NCBI RefSeq assembly: GCF_032854445.1
Contig: NC_088301.1
Coordinates: forward strand, 13,634,281-13,698,280
DNA length: 64,000 nucleotides
DNA from: Liolophura sinensis
Taxonomy: Eukaryota > Mollusca > Polyplacophora > Chitonida > Chitonidae
Reading direction: 5' to 3'
The position numbers were made by a program, and so were the translations under genes. Positions within the stretch are counted from its first letter, which is position 1. Each line of letters opens with the position of its first letter. Of the stretch, positions 21,273 to 33,618 are shown piece after piece. The notes below the pieces were generated by a model. The model was given only the letters and a program-made list of their open reading frames with translations, did no database searches and was not told where the DNA came from.

Positions 21273-24200
21273 AAGTGGACAAATCCTGCTCGCTGGAAAC
21301 CTCTCACGTGATAAGGACCACAAGACAGGCCACAGACCACCATTTTCGGTTGCTAGGCGCTCCTGAGAAATTTCAGGAAACGGCTTTTGGAAATAGCCGC
21401 GAGTGCCATAGGCCTACGTCTTCAAACCGATGACGATCTCCTGTATGAGAACATTGATGGATAGCATCGATAAGAGATAAAACATACATGCACTCCAGCC
21501 GTGCTATTCATACATGTACGTAGTAGAGAGCTGAGTGTCTGCAGTTGTCTCTTGTCTACTCTATGACTATCAGAAGACCAGCTAACGAGCCCCAGGAAAC
21601 AGCGTGAGGATGCTGTGTATCAACAGGAAACGTCAGCCAATGATACATGGCATAATGCGAGGGAATACAATATTGACTACAGGTGGTGGCTATAAGACAG
21701 CTCAAAAGCCTTGCACTGGTACGTGTGCAGAGCGTTCAAACCAAGTCCTGGGCAGACATCTGTGCTTTCATGCATGAAATCAAAGTATGTGTATAATGTA
21801 ACAAAATTATCTTACAAACTTAGACGTACATGCAATCGGAAAAATAAATAATAAACTGTAAATCAATTGTTATAGGCAGTTTAAGCTAAATAAAGTAAAA
21901 AGTATAAGGGGTAATCGTGAGCAAACGCTAGTTCTCGGCGGTTATGCGTTCTGATACTGGTTTATTATCGTAGAGACTTTAATATATGAACAGGTCAGTT
22001 CTGAACACATACACACGCAAACATGTTACGCATACAGAATGTAACCTAATTGAATTCGCGTCGGACAGATAATAGATGATCATAAAAGCGACATAAGATA
22101 TAGAAAATGACCGTTTTTCTTTAGGCTCAAAACTTGATGCTTTACTTTTCAAGAAAGTAAGATAAATTTTAGATAAACTCGAGCAATGATGTATTCCGGT
22201 CCCTTCTTAAATGACCAAAGATTGCGCACAAAAATGTTATCGCAAAGGCAGGAATAAACAACAGACTGCATAGGTTCCTCATTATATTAGAGCTTTATTA
22301 TTCGTAGTGTGATGATCTTAACAATGAAGAATGTTCTGTTTAGTAAAAAATAATTTAATGAATTGTTTCAAAATGAATGTTTTTTATAATCTCTCCAGTG
22401 TGTGTGAAACCAGCCCATGACGTTTAAAACATTGGCTATTAACTATATACTTGGTCTGTCCTTGAAAGCAAGAAAGATTTCAGTACATCTAACACATGTA
22501 CTTATACACTGTGTAAAAATGAACCTAAGGACACGTGAATGAAGCATGCCTTGAAATTGTAAACCATTTTCGAGTCCCAGACAATTTGTGTTGGAGGGTC
22601 GACATATCCCGAGACTTCGCAAGAATTGACGATAGAACACGTTGCCATGCGACCCACATGTGTGTCACAGCCTACATCTGCTTCAGGCTATCTGTATACA
22701 TTTTTCGTACCATATATATAGCTGATGCTGCAGACAAGACGGAATCACATTTACTAACAAAAAAGTGTATATAAACAGACGTCAACATCTGCAATATGAA
22801 AGAGTTATATAGCCTTACAATGAGATTAATAGGAGCAAAAACATCTGCTTGTAAAACACATGATTCCAAACTGTGTCACAAATGATTAACTAGTTTTAAG
22901 GAGTGTATACGTCTGTGACAGAATGTAGAATAGATTATAGGCAGCACATTAGAACAAACAAATTTGTTTGTTTTTTAGATCAATGGCTCCCAAAATGATA
23001 TAAAAAATAGCAAATATTAGAAACTCCATACAGATGTAGTGTAAATTTTTTTATAAAAAAAACATCGATTGACGGTATTCATCATTACATAGCCTATTTA
23101 TTACTCTATGATTGTTCAGTTTCATGTTAATTGAAGGTAACTAATTTTATCCAGATAAATTGTATATACCCCTCAAAATGTGGCTCATTATCGGTAAATC
23201 TAACTCGTGGCTCAGTTAGACCAGATGGAGTTGTGGAGGAGGGTGTAATAAACGCATCCGCCCAAAGTAATCCCACAAAGTCTCGTCCTGTCCCGTTGTT
23301 GATTATTCTATATTTTTTCTATTTATTTTACTCTGATTGGCTCCTGCCGCATGAACGCCTTCCTGTTTTTTTTATGTTATACATGACGTAGAGAAAAATG
23401 GCATGGTAGAGGAATGGTTGTGTGTGCAAGTCATACGGAAAAAGCCAGTTACAGCTCACTAATGTCCAATTATGTTGTTGTTGTATTCGCAAGTGTCTGT
23501 TCCCGCAACCAGTTTTCCTGTAGTCAACGTCATGTCGGTGACGCAAGACAGACGAGAAATAACCAGACCAAACCAACACGATGTTTTCGTACGTTTTCCA
23601 CCACCTGCTATAAAGCTATAAAGCTGTCGCAACACTGTATCAAGTGCATTTACCATGGTGAAGTATCCTCACTGTATGTTGTCATGGAAATTGCACCAGG
23701 CGCAGTTTGCGACTGAGAGAGCTTATAATGGACGACTTACTCGAAACCTATATGATAACCATTATAAACTACGTCCCTTAGATCACGACTGGGACTATTA
23801 TCATAGATATCATATCTTAGTGAAAACACCAGGGTGGCACATTAGCAGTCCAGTCCGAAAATTGACAATAGCTAAACCTCTGCACATACGAAGTTAACTT
23901 TCGCAGAGGTATCATTGCGCAGGTGTAGGATAAACACGTAAAGACGTTATCTAGAGTAAATCTCCCAGTGACTTGGAAAGTCAATGCCTGCTGTCTCTTT
24001 ACCCATGCGCAGAACCTCTTTATCGATTCCAGCAGTGCTCCCTCCATGTGCAGCAGATGCAGAACAGCAGGGTATCAATCAGACCTTCTCACGTTTCGAA
24101 ACACTTCCTGACTCTGGCTCTCACTGAGGTTATACGTACAGACACAGCGTGTCACTGTGTGCCTAGCATTCTTTTGAATAAAAATATTTACAGACAGGCA

Positions 24201-24434
24201 AATGAAAAAGAATTGTTCTGTTGATTACCAAAGCCAGCCTCTGGATATATGTACAAACTAGACAGCTTTATTACCCAAGAGGTATTTATGGCGCAGCTGC
24301 CTGCCAATGAAAATCAACTGATCCTTATCGATTCTGGGCCATTTGTAAGCTTCCTCATTGTACATGTGTCGCAATTTATACTTGTGTTTATATTTACTGC
24401 TGTACCGTAAGAAAATGCGGTTAATTTGAAGTGT
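21273..24434. other. Unique sequence, no gene identified
   Basis: This 3.2-kb stretch has no recognised repeat. Open frames of 65-100 codons cluster at 22440-22870 and 23130-24220 on both strands and mostly antiparallel to one another. None shows a domain, signal peptide with supporting context, or consistent splice chain. Confidence 0.4.
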
Positions 24435-24535
24435 TCCCCCGGGCTCTGTCCGGTTTCCTCCCACCGTAATGCTGGCCACCGTGAAATATTCTTCAGTACA
24501 GAGTAAATCAGAATAAATCAAATTAAATACATACT
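24435..24535 (+). mobile_element. SINE-A, 3' half
   Basis: TGTTCCCCCGGGCTCTGTCC, GGTTTCCTCCCACCGTAATG and CTGGCCACCGTGAAATATTC are the core and tail start. A deletion removes GTCGTATAA. The tail is degenerate (AATAAATCAAATTAAAT). Confidence 0.85.
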
Positions 24536-25184
24536 TTGAAGTGATGGACTCAAAACAGATATGCCCCGATTCATCTTTTTTTTTCCACTCGTATAACTTA
24601 TACCACATTTTGGTATATGGAAAAGTTCTTTAGAGAGCCGTTAAAAAACAATGAAATAAACCAATCAATAAAACATAAGCTATAATATGCTACATAAGCG
24701 TCATTAGGAATATTACTTTTTTCCTTGGCAATATGACATCATCACATTGCATCCTTATCAGGCGCATTCTGTAATTGAACGCCCGGAACCATGTCCTATT
24801 TACATGAATTGTGTGGTTCATTATGGTCATGCAGAGTGTTTTACGAATAAAATGTCACCGAAATTATCGCAAGTATATATTTCCAAGTAAGAATTGCATA
24901 TTTCTGTAAATATATGATGTGTATAGGGGGAAGTTTGTTTGCCCCAGATTTTCAAACTAGCACTTGCCATGTTAACAACTGCAATGTGGGTATAACGCCA
25001 TTAATGTGGATATATATTTGATAAAAATATATGCTGCGTGAACAGTACATACGTTTTGATCATTATTTATATAAGGAATAAGCGTCTCTTAAAGAATGGA
25101 ACAAGGGTGAACTAACATCAGTTGCATTACGTTCCAGATGCATTCATTAATTCACTTGATAGATGCTTCACGCCATTGCTATTT
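24536..25184. other. Unique AT-rich sequence
   Basis: Nothing recognised. Confidence 0.4.
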
Positions 25185-25320
25185 TAGATACTTATTTGGC
25201 TAGTGCTTTACACCGTAGGTATGGATAGCCGAGTCTTCTTTTAAACAACGATGGGTTGTTTCACCATGAAGAAAACCGGATTTCCCGGAGTAAACCACCT
25301 GCAATTGGCGAGTACTTGAC
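25185..25320 (-). mobile_element. Diverged SINE-B-like fragment
   Basis: TTATTTGGCTAGTGCTTTAC, ACCGTAGGTATGG, GAAGAAAACCGGATTTCCCG and GAGTAAACCACCTGCAATT follow the reversed tail-to-body layout seen at 33215 and 13350. There is no head. Confidence 0.45.
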
Positions 25321-26237
25321 GGACTTAACATATATGGCAAACAGATCCAAGTAAGAATACGTAAATAGGTCACATGGGTCCAGCAAACACTGAAGACTAT
25401 AGAGGGAGGACTGTCGAGGAATCCCTGTCCTTGTGCCAGTTTTAAGCTCAGTACTTCGTCACTAATAAATTAAGCTTGATGAAATATAACCCTTTATAGC
25501 AGGAACATTTTAAACTACTCCGCCAGTGAGGATCGCTACTTCAGAAGAAGGTTCGTCGGACTAAATAGCATAAACACCCCTCCTAAACCATGTCATTGAC
25601 CGCATGCCATTTCACAAGGGAGGAAAAACTATATATGATGGCATTTGAAAGAGAATGAAATTTGGAGGTCTACCATAACATACATCAGTTAGTTACAACA
25701 GAAGCAAAACAGAATCAAGAACGATAAGTAAAGGAGAAGGTAAAATTCGTACGCAGAATGTACTTCAATAGTAAAAATGCTTAATGTCTTTGGTGTAGTG
25801 TTGGATTTAAATGTTTGGATCTAATATTGGGTGGAAATGAGCAAAACTGTCTAACTATATGTACAAAGGTGGAATCTCGAATGTACGAATGTATATCTAT
25901 TCTTCGATTTTTCTCTATGTATTGCTGAGAGCCGAAGGAAGAGCACTGTGGAGTATCGCAAGAAACTAACTTTCTTCACGTCTTCACTTCCTCACGTGTG
26001 GCAGATAAACGTTATTTTCAACAGGTATCCTGTTGCATTTTAAATAGAAGAAATAGTTTGGATTCTGCGTGGTATTTAAAAAACAATGGAAATGTTCATA
26101 AAGCTGTATCTGATCATATATTATATACAAGTAAAATATACAGATGTTTAGCAGTTGAGCTTTATCTCATGGATTTTAGTAAATGTAACTTTAGTATACG
26201 TCACTGATAATTCTACACCTATTATATTTACTTTACG
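25321..26237. other. Unique sequence, no identified feature
   Basis: A 69-codon frame at 25998-26207 is unrecognised. No repeat seen. Confidence 0.4.
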
Positions 26238-26510
26238 GGGCCCCCCTTGGCCGAGGTGGTTAGCGTGCCAGCGCGGCACAATGGCCCAGGAGTCCCTCAC
26301 CAATGCGGTCGCTGTGAGTTCAAGTCCAGTTCATGCTGGCTTCCTTTCCGGCCGTACATGGGAAGACCTGACAGCAACCTGGGGATGGCCGTGGGTTTCC
26401 CCGGGGCTGTGCCAGCCTTCTTCCTACCATAATGCTGGCCGCCGTCATATAGGTGAAATATTCTTGAGTACGGCCTAAAATACCAATCAAATATCAATAA
26501 AATAAATATT
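26238..26510 (+). mobile_element. SINE-A, full-length copy
   Basis: The head starts CCCCCTTGGCCGAGGTGG with A box TGGCCGAGGTGG and a B box GAGTTCAAGTCC at about 26318. The core follows (TCCGGCCGTACATGGGAAG, GGTTTCCCCGGGGCTG, CATAATGCTGGCCGCC), then the tail (GAAATATTCTTGAGTACGGC, ACCAATCAAATATCAATAAA). A weak flanking duplication is possible (TTTACTTTACGGG before, TTTCCTTTACTGGG after). Frames of 61-107 codons on both strands here are the SINE translated. This copy gives the best view of the tRNA-like promoter of the family. Confidence 0.93.
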
Positions 26511-27381
26511 TCCTTTACTGGGTTGAGCACATGTATATTGATTTATTAAGTGAGTAAGCAAGATAAACACGATAAACGTGAGGTCGATTCTTCTATTTTG
26601 TGTGTATTTACTTGACTGCGATGTGCATATGTATAGCGATTTATTGATTGGTGAATATATAAACAAACAAATATCATAAACTTAGAAAACAATAACTTAT
26701 GTTTGTCCAAATGATTGTCATCTCGATAAAAAGAAACTGGGAAGCATGTACATACTCAGTTAAATATCACAGCCAACATTTACGTAGAAAAGACCAGGCC
26801 AAAAGAACGTCTAGATACCGTGGGAAATTTAGTTAAAGTGTCGGTGAGTGAGCTGGTTAGTGAATGACGATCTGACAAGCACTTGGAAGTTGTTGGCAAC
26901 CGACAACCAGGAGAACAAAACAAAGGTGTTTGCTGTTGGTTACATTATATATCACTGAGGCAATCTCCGGGTAATTTACACCGTTTATATTAGATATACA
27001 CAGAGGTCTCCATAAAGTTATAAATGTATATCCCTGAGACTGGGATAGATAAACAGGGAAGCTTAGCTTGGCTGAGCAACGGCCTATGCTTCATATCACA
27101 GGAAGGAAATGTATACCAAACCCCAGTACGCATGTACTTTTCCCGATCTGGCAATGGCCATTCGGATGCGCTGCGTTGAGTCGAAAATTCTACAGAACGA
27201 CAAAAAGGAATTGTTGATAAATAATACCCCCAAAAGTAAAGGTCCATGGCCCGGAAGTCGATTCCAGAAGCCAGTTTTGAGAGTCATACATTTAAAATCC
27301 ATTATAGTGGTTGTAACAGGGTTGTCTTTGTATAGGTGTGTTCCCAATATTTAATCCAGTGTTCCAAGAATAAGTGTTTAT
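26511..27381. other. Unique sequence, no identified feature
   Basis: Four overlapping frames of 81-85 codons on both strands at 26990-27354 cover the same DNA, which argues against any of them. No repeat recognised. Confidence 0.4.
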
Positions 27382-27393
27382 GTCAAATTTTGA

Positions 27394-27663
27394 TTGATTT
27401 ATTGATTTATTTGATTGGTGTTTTACGCCGAACTCAAGAATATTTCACTTACACGACGGCGGCCAGCATTATGGTGTGTGGAAACCTGGTAGAGCCCGGG
27501 GGAAACCCACAACCATCCGCAGGTTGTTGCAAGACCTTCCCAAGTACGTCCGAAGAGGAAGCCAGCATGAGCTGGACTTGAACTCACAGCGACCTCATTG
27601 GTGAGAGACTACTGGGTCATTACGCTGCGCTAGCACGCTAACCAACTGAGCCACGGAGGCCCC
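27394..27663 (-). mobile_element. SINE-A, full-length, with 12-bp TSD
   Basis: Complete from the head (on the minus strand GGGGCCTCCGTGGCTCAG, TTGGTTAGCGTGCTAGCGC) through the core to the TCAAATAAATCAATAAATC tail. Flanks GTCAAATTTTGA (27382-27393) and GTCAAGTTTTGA (27664-27675) differ at one base. Low divergence and a near-intact TSD suggest a fairly young insertion. Confidence 0.95.
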
Positions 27664-27904
27664 GTCAAGTTTTGAATTACGGTTAAACTACATGGTTTTG
27701 TTAAATCGGTTCCAGTTCCGCAAAGCGATTGTAGGGTGTGTCGAATGTAACTTACATATGTCTGTTAGCATAATGGTTCTGTCAACCTAGCCTATACACG
27801 AAATGGGCCCAAGGAAGTGCCCCACCATCGTAAAAATTTCATTTACAGATACACAGAACGCTTTATATTTTATATGTTGCTTAAACGTATACACCAGTGT
27901 GAGG
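27664..27904. other. Short unique stretch between two SINE-A copies
   Basis: Nothing recognised beyond the TSD of the preceding element. Confidence 0.4.
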
Positions 27905-28152
27905 AGGGCGAGGTGACCGAGTTATTCAGTGTGCCAGCGCTGGCAATGAGGGGCAATGACCCAGGAGCATCTCACCAATGTAGTCACCGTGACTTCAAGA
28001 TCAGTTCATGCTGGCGTCCTCTTCGCTCGTGCGTGGGAAAGTCTGACAGCAATCTGCGTATGGTCACGGGTATCCCCCGAAGTCTGCCGAGTTTCCTCAC
28101 ATCATAATGCTGGGCGCCGTTGTATAAGAGAAATATTCTTGCGTACTGAGTA
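27905..28152 (+). mobile_element. SINE-A, diverged full-length copy
   Basis: Head (GGCGAGGTGACCGAGTTATT), GACCCAGGAGCATCTCACC, core (GTGGGAAAGTCTGACAGCAA, CATAATGCTGGGCGCCG) and tail (AGAAATATTCTTGCGTAC) are all present with many substitutions, making this an old insertion. Confidence 0.9.
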
Positions 28153-28395
28153 CTGACCTTATGTCACATGATAAAACCATCTCCTAAAAGCCAAAGAAAG
28201 CTAAAAAAACAATAACGTAAGATTCATCAGTCAGAGAACTGAAAGCTATGCGTTAAAGTACTCTCATTCTATTTCTTTGTTGTTGTTGTTTTTTGTTTTT
28301 TTTTTTTTAGATTTTTTAAATGACAGTTAAATGTATTCATTTAGTAACATCTTTTAGAAAATATAAAAAAGTGGAAGCTTTTTTAAGCATAGTTG

Positions 28396-28640
28396 TCAAG
28401 CTGCCTCGGTGGCTTAATGGTTATAGCCGGGATCAAAAGCATAATGTGATAGGGTGGTTGTCATATGTGGTGTCTTCGGCATGATACTTCAGTGGCGGTA
28501 GCACTTTGGAGGAGCAGAAACAGACAAGACACGCACATCTACGCACATCTACGGACTCTTCCTATGACTGAAAAATTGTACGACGTAAAAACCCAAGCAT
28601 ATATACAGACAGACAGACTGACAGACAGAAGAAAGCACAG
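28396..28640 (+). mobile_element. SINE-D, copy 2, with tRNA-like head
   Basis: The head CTGCCTCGGTGGCTTAATGG contains an A box (TGGCTTAATGG). The body follows: CATAATGTGATAGGGTGG, GGTGTCTTCGGCATGATACT and TCAGTGGCGGTAGCACTTTG. The tail is CTATGACTGAAAAATTGT then ACGACGTAAAAACCCAAGC, ending in a CAGACAGA microsatellite. This is the only SINE-D copy here with a recognisable Pol III-type head. Confidence 0.85.
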
Positions 28641-28940
28641 ACCAACCGACAGCAACTGGTACCGCAATATTTGAGACGACCGGAGAATGCTCTCTGTGTG
28701 ATTCCATGCCTGGTTTCCTGTTTTCTATTATACATTTCATTTCTACTTCTCCTGTATATCAATTATTATAACCTGTAAAAGGAGAATATAACGGATATGC
28801 ACAAAGCGGGCACCTGTGAGAAATATGATCAATAGTCCGTTACCGCCGATCCCTTCCTGCAAGTGAGCCACCCTGGGGATTGAGGTAGAGCTTATTACTA
28901 ATGGCCTTCCCCGGGAAACATGACCATTACCACACTTCCC
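28641..28940. other. Unique sequence upstream of CTCF-like motif
   Basis: Nothing recognised. The last 100 bp become GC-richer (CCACCCTGGGGATTGAGG, GGCCTTCCCCGGGAAAC). Confidence 0.4.
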
Positions 28941-28956
28941 ACACCCAGGGGGCGCT
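28941..28956 (+). promoter_or_regulatory. CTCF-like binding motif
   Basis: ACACCCAGGGGGCGCT contains the full CTCF core CCAGGGGGCGCT, with mismatches only at the 5' flank. It stands in unique DNA 25 bp upstream of a long G-run tract. Its orientation is opposite to the motif at 17637. Occupancy is inferred from sequence only. Confidence 0.45.
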
Positions 28957-28980
28957 CAGATAGACTGTCTGAACTAACTT

Positions 28981-29023
28981 GGGGAGAAGAGGGGGGGGGG
29001 GAGAGCGGAGGGCAGGGGGGCGA
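28981..29023 (+). other. G-run tract with quadruplex potential
   Basis: G runs of 4, 11, 3 and 6 bases (GGGG, eleven G at 28991-29001, GGG, GGGGGG) are separated by short purine-rich or CA loops. Four or more runs can be formed, especially by splitting the 11-base run. Confidence 0.65.
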
Positions 29024-30370
29024 GGTAGAGAAAAGATCTAGAAAAAGCACTTGTTTTTTCTCGCCTTACTAGATCTAATCTACCGGATGCATGACTTCCA
29101 TAAATCACGTTGTATCGTCAAGGTAATATGCGACTAAAATGCCGAGTAAAGTAAATTCGCCAGTTTCCAAAATTGTTGGCTGTTTTACATGTAAAAGTCG
29201 ATGGCCGATTGTCATGTTTCATCAAAATAATGTGGTTTTGGACATAAAAAAAATAATTTGTGCGCGTTTGCCATTTTTCTCAGGGCATGCACGTCGCGTT
29301 ATCAGGGATGCTCTTACAAACAGATTGCATGAAGAAAGGGTCGCCTAACTGGAAGCCTTTCCTTTTGTTTTTTGATGATGAGACCGTGTAACGCATTCAT
29401 AATTAGTCCTCAAACATTAATATAAATGCATGTATCTCATCGAACTCTAAGTAGAAATGGAGAGTCAATGTCAGGGACACGAATACATATGTATATTTCA
29501 AGCGTGCTTCAATGCCATTTTATCGTGCCGCCAAAAGACTGATTCAAGTGAAGCCTCGCACTCGTCCCAATCGCTCGGCTGCAGCCTCGAATTCTGCATC
29601 CGCTTATTCAGCTGAGGCTTTTAGACAGGAAATTTGCCGATAACTGATGAAGGGTGGTGGCTTTACAGCGAAATCTGTCCTCCATTCATAAATCTACCCC
29701 CCACCCCACCCCTCACACACACACACACTCCTCCGCAGTCATGTATGTGACATACTCTTGACCACGGCGTCAAAAAGAAATAAAAACAAGATTACGTTAA
29801 AAAAAAGTTCGTGATAAGAAAAGGAAAAGTATAGCGATAAGCAAAAATCAAGCGAATGGCCTCGTAGTTCCGACGAAGGTCTACTGCGCAATGCTGGTTA
29901 CATTGTGCTTGTACGGTTGAATAAATATGGATGCTCAGGCATGGTGCCCATATAGTTCCAATGCCAATCAGCATTTATTACAAACATGCAGTATATGGGC
30001 ATTCTTTTTCAGAATTCTTGTTTTCCATGTTCAGTATTTTTCCGTTTCCACAGCACATTGAAATCCCAGACGCTATATCCCCGTGTGACACCACAGAAAA
30101 AGATAATAGTTTAGGCTTCCAATACTCCATATCCCAAACTAAAAAAAATCCAAAATTCGATGCCTGATGATTGAAATATTAATGCGAATACACAGTACAA
30201 ATGTATTAGAGTAGATGTATATCAGCATATATATAGGCTACAGTTTTATGTGCACCAAACAGTGTTGTCATATACATTTTGTAATGGTAAGTCTTGCCTT
30301 GTTTCCACATTTTTTCTTATGTTCCTATTTGATATGCACAAGCTCTCCTTTCCACTTAAAGGTAAAATAT
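29024..30370. other. Unique sequence, no gene identified
   Basis: Contains a CCCCACCCCACCCC patch and a short CA run near 29700-29730. The plus frame 29139-29348 and others under 80 codons are unrecognised. Confidence 0.4.
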
Positions 30371-30622
30371 TTATTTATTTATTTGCTTGGTGTTTTACGC
30401 CGTACTCAAGAATATTTCACTTATACTACGGCGGCCAGATTTATGGTGGGAGGAAACCGGACAGAGCCCGGAAGAAAACCCACGACCATGCGCAGGTTGC
30501 TGCAGACCTTCCAACTTACGACTGGAGAGGAAGCCAGCATGAACTGGACTTGAACTCACGGCACTGGTGAGAGACTCCTGGGTCATTACGCTGCGCTAGC
30601 GCTAATCAACTGAGCCACGGAG
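30371..30622 (-). mobile_element. SINE-A, near full-length copy
   Basis: TTTATTTATTTGCTTGGTGT, TACGCCGTACTCAAGAATAT, GTGGGAGGAAACCGGACAG, GAGAGGAAGCCAGCATGAAC and CAACTGAGCCACGGAGAC run from tail to head. A small deletion lies near the B box side (GCACTGGTGAG without the CGACCGC segment). Overlapping frames of 63-112 codons are SINE translations. Confidence 0.95.
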
Positions 30623-31389
30623 ACAAAATAGAGCCGTTCTCTGACAGGATCCTGGGCAGTTTCTGAATTCTGTCTGGAACCCATTGAGCTTTCCCTGCAG
30701 TGCGAATCACATGTTTGATTTCAGATAACGTCATACTACATAGCTGTTCAGCGCCACAGCTTAGGGCAATATCCAGTGTGATAGACATGCAGTAAAACTC
30801 ATTAGGTTGTACCAATGTAACGAAACAAACCTGTCTTGTCACACAACAGATCTAGTATGTAAATAATTTGACTATTCTAATCACATTTACACAAGTCAGT
30901 GCATATGTCAACAGCTTTGGAAAACATTTAAGTGCAGCTTATAATACCAAAATTGAGCAAGCTACTTAAACTGTGATCACAAACAGAGACTGTGTAATTA
31001 ATTGTAACTATATATACGGAGTGTGTCAGGAACTTTGATTATACATAAATATTGCATTTCAATTATACATGTATAAATTCTGACAATACACATGTAATGT
31101 ATCGTTTGTCGTGGTAGGATATAATGTACATGATATGATGTATAGAAAATATAAATGTAGATACAGACAATAATTAGCTATAGATATAAATGGAGTCATC
31201 TATTGTAATTAAAGATTGGATGATTGATTTTGATCATACACATAGAATGTTTACTAGTCTTTATAAACAGCGTTATTACTTACGATCACAGTTATAACAT
31301 GTGTCATTAATTTTGGTAAACTTTACAGATATTTCATAGCTTTTGATCATAAATATGACTCCCCAACTAATCCTCATCGTATATATGGA
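30623..31389. other. Unique AT-rich sequence, possibly decayed tandem repeat
   Basis: Words such as TGTGTCAGGAACTTTGATTA and TTTGATCATACACATAGAAT resemble degenerate units of the 31-bp array that follows, but no period holds. Confidence 0.35.
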
Positions 31390-31640
31390 TTGTGTCGTCA
31401 GAAATTTCATCATAGATCTAGACCGTACCATTAATTGTCACCATAGATCGGCTGTACCATTGTCACAACAGATCTAGGCTCTACCATTAATTGCCAACAT
31501 AGATCTAGGCTGTACCATTAATTGTTAACATAGATCTAGGCTGTATCATTAATTGTCACCACACATCTAGATTGTGACATTACTGTGATCATATATATAC
31601 AGATTGTGTCACTGACTGTCATCGCAATCACGTTTATAGA
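31390..31640. repeat. 31-bp minisatellite (array 1)
   Basis: Unit CATAGATCTAGGCTGTACC followed by ATTAATTGTCAC. AGATCT starts at 31470, 31501 and 31532, exactly 31 bp apart. Outer units are diverged (CATATATATACAGATTGTGTC). About 6-8 units. The repeated AGATCTAGGCT and ATTAATT words give regularly spaced candidate homeodomain-type sites, which may be coincidental. Confidence 0.85.
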
Positions 31641-33124
31641 CCGTGCCTTATTGTGATACCTTTGTCTTGCTCGCGTTGCCATGGAAACAAGCTTCGCTGA
31701 TAATGGTCAGTATTGTATAGCTCGTTACGTTAGTCGAACGTTCGATCCCTCGTCTTGCAGTGCTTCTCCAGAGAAGAAAATTCGATTTAAAACTATCACT
31801 TAGACAGTTATACGTGGGTTGATGGCTTCGTCATCAAGCTTATCCAGCAGGATGACACCGCTCTATTTAATTGCACTGTATCATGTAGAAGCCTTGTCTT
31901 TCTCAATATGCCCATGATTATTTACTCCATGTCCTGGGGGTTTTCGATTTTCCAAGACAACAAAACCCGATGATGTGACTGAAATGCAACTCCAGCCATC
32001 ATCTTCCGAATGCGCCAGGGTACAGATGTCGAAAGTAATCCCCAATCACATGCATGAACACAAACGATAAATGCTACTTGGATATTCATATCATATCTTT
32101 CGGCTATAGTCCTTTATTCTAATTCAAACAATAATCTGTGTTCTATTTTCTATCTGGTCTATCAAAACATCGCAGCGCATTCTGTGCGATCGGCGTATAG
32201 AAGCTGAACATGTGCCCGTCGCAAAACAAATGTTTTCTCCATCACCGCGTGTATATATATAACTATTTGATGTCGTTACATGATGGAATTCCAGATATTC
32301 AGCAACAAGCCTTATATCACTACGATGCTAAAGTCACCAATATTAAACGGTGAACAGGAAATATATCTGCATCCAAATGTAGTATTTTGCTTCAGGCATT
32401 TTCTTTTGATGTAAGCGACCAGGCAATTACAATGTACTAAAGCCAAATCCTGCCTAACATTCCTTTGCCTTTGACACCTGAGCAGTAATTATGGTGACTA
32501 TAGACAGAATAATAAGTATGCATTAATATCATACTCCCTATAGGCTGACATGGTGGTAGCCTCAATAAACAGCTTATTAAGTTTTATCCTGTGTTTAGCA
32601 GTAGCCTTCAGGTATCCATTGGGGCCATCAGGTGATTGTCAATAGTCCACCGTCGACTTCCGGAAATTGACACAATCCATCACGCGGACATGGATTTCCA
32701 TATTTCTTTGAGCTGCTTACACCTGTGGGGCAGAATGTAAAGCTAGCGGAACACGAGCTGTATGTCGGCCCTCAGACTATTACCACTGCCTATAATACCA
32801 TTCCGAGCTGAACAACATGGTCTTATAATTCCTCAGAATTAACTAAACACCAGTCAGGACTGGGAGAGTTTTGATTAGGCTTGGTGGGGAGCCGGAGAAA
32901 AAGAAGTCAACGTCTGTGAAAATTAGTCAGTCCAATTATAGATCGGGCGCAGACAAAAAGAGCAAGCTGATGGCGAAAAAAAAAAGAGAAACTATGTAGG
33001 TCGAGTTTGCCTCCTGTGAAGTTTAAACCATATACTTGAAGTCATATCTATGTTGAACCATTTTCAAAATAGCGACAAATTCTACTACTGTGATAACGGG
33101 CATACTAGCCCCTTACGTTTGTGT
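31641..33124. other. Unique sequence, no gene identified
   Basis: 1.5 kb without recognised repeats or significant open frames. If anything here is conserved, it is probably non-coding. Confidence 0.4.
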
Positions 33125-33178
33125 ATGTATGCTTGGGGTTTAATGTCGTATGTAACAATTTTTCATATGACGACTACC
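33125..33178 (-). mobile_element. SINE-C/D tail fragment
   Basis: GTATGCTTGGGGTTTAATGT, CGTATGTAACAATTTTTCAT and ATGACGAC are the reversed tail only. Confidence 0.8.
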
Positions 33179-33214
33179 TCAGGTTTTTTATCCAACACTT
33201 TTTATTGCCACCCA

Positions 33215-33350
33215 CTACTTATTTATTTACTTGATTGATGATTAATGCCGTGCTCAAGACTTTTTTATGATGGCTGTCAGGTTTACCGATGGTGGCAATC
33301 GGAGTGCCCGGAGTAAACTTCACCGACCTTGGCCAGGTACCTGAAAACCA
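33215..33350 (-). mobile_element. SINE-B, truncated copy
   Basis: TTATTTATTTACTTGATTGA, TAATGCCGTGCTCAAGAC, GATGGTGGCAATCGGAGTGC and CCGGAGTAAACTTCACCGAC are the reversed tail and body. No head follows. Confidence 0.7.
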
Positions 33351-33604
33351 AAAGCCGAAAAAGCGACCGCCACCAGTTCATAGCAGTTATGCACGAGATT
33401 GATGTGACAAAAATACCGTACAAACGGCTGACCTCTGGCAAATTACGGACGAACTTCTTGCTTAAATGCCTCCAGATTTCACTAAATTTTTTTTACTTTG
33501 TGTTTCATCTGCCCATTAATGGAAAACTTAACTTAAAAATTACTTACAAATATATAGTTGTATCAAAAGTTTGCCTGTATCAAATAGAGATAAATTTTGC
33601 AATT
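33351..33604. other. Unique AT-rich sequence
   Basis: An open frame 33329-33631 (100 codons) starts in SINE-B and has no known domain. Confidence 0.35.
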
Positions 33605-33618
33605 TCAACAATATGTCT

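Noticed and set aside
26155-26530. Overlapping frames of 61-107 codons on both strands
   Set aside because: Translations of a full-length SINE-A; the same peptides recur at 27817-28156 and 30215-30586.
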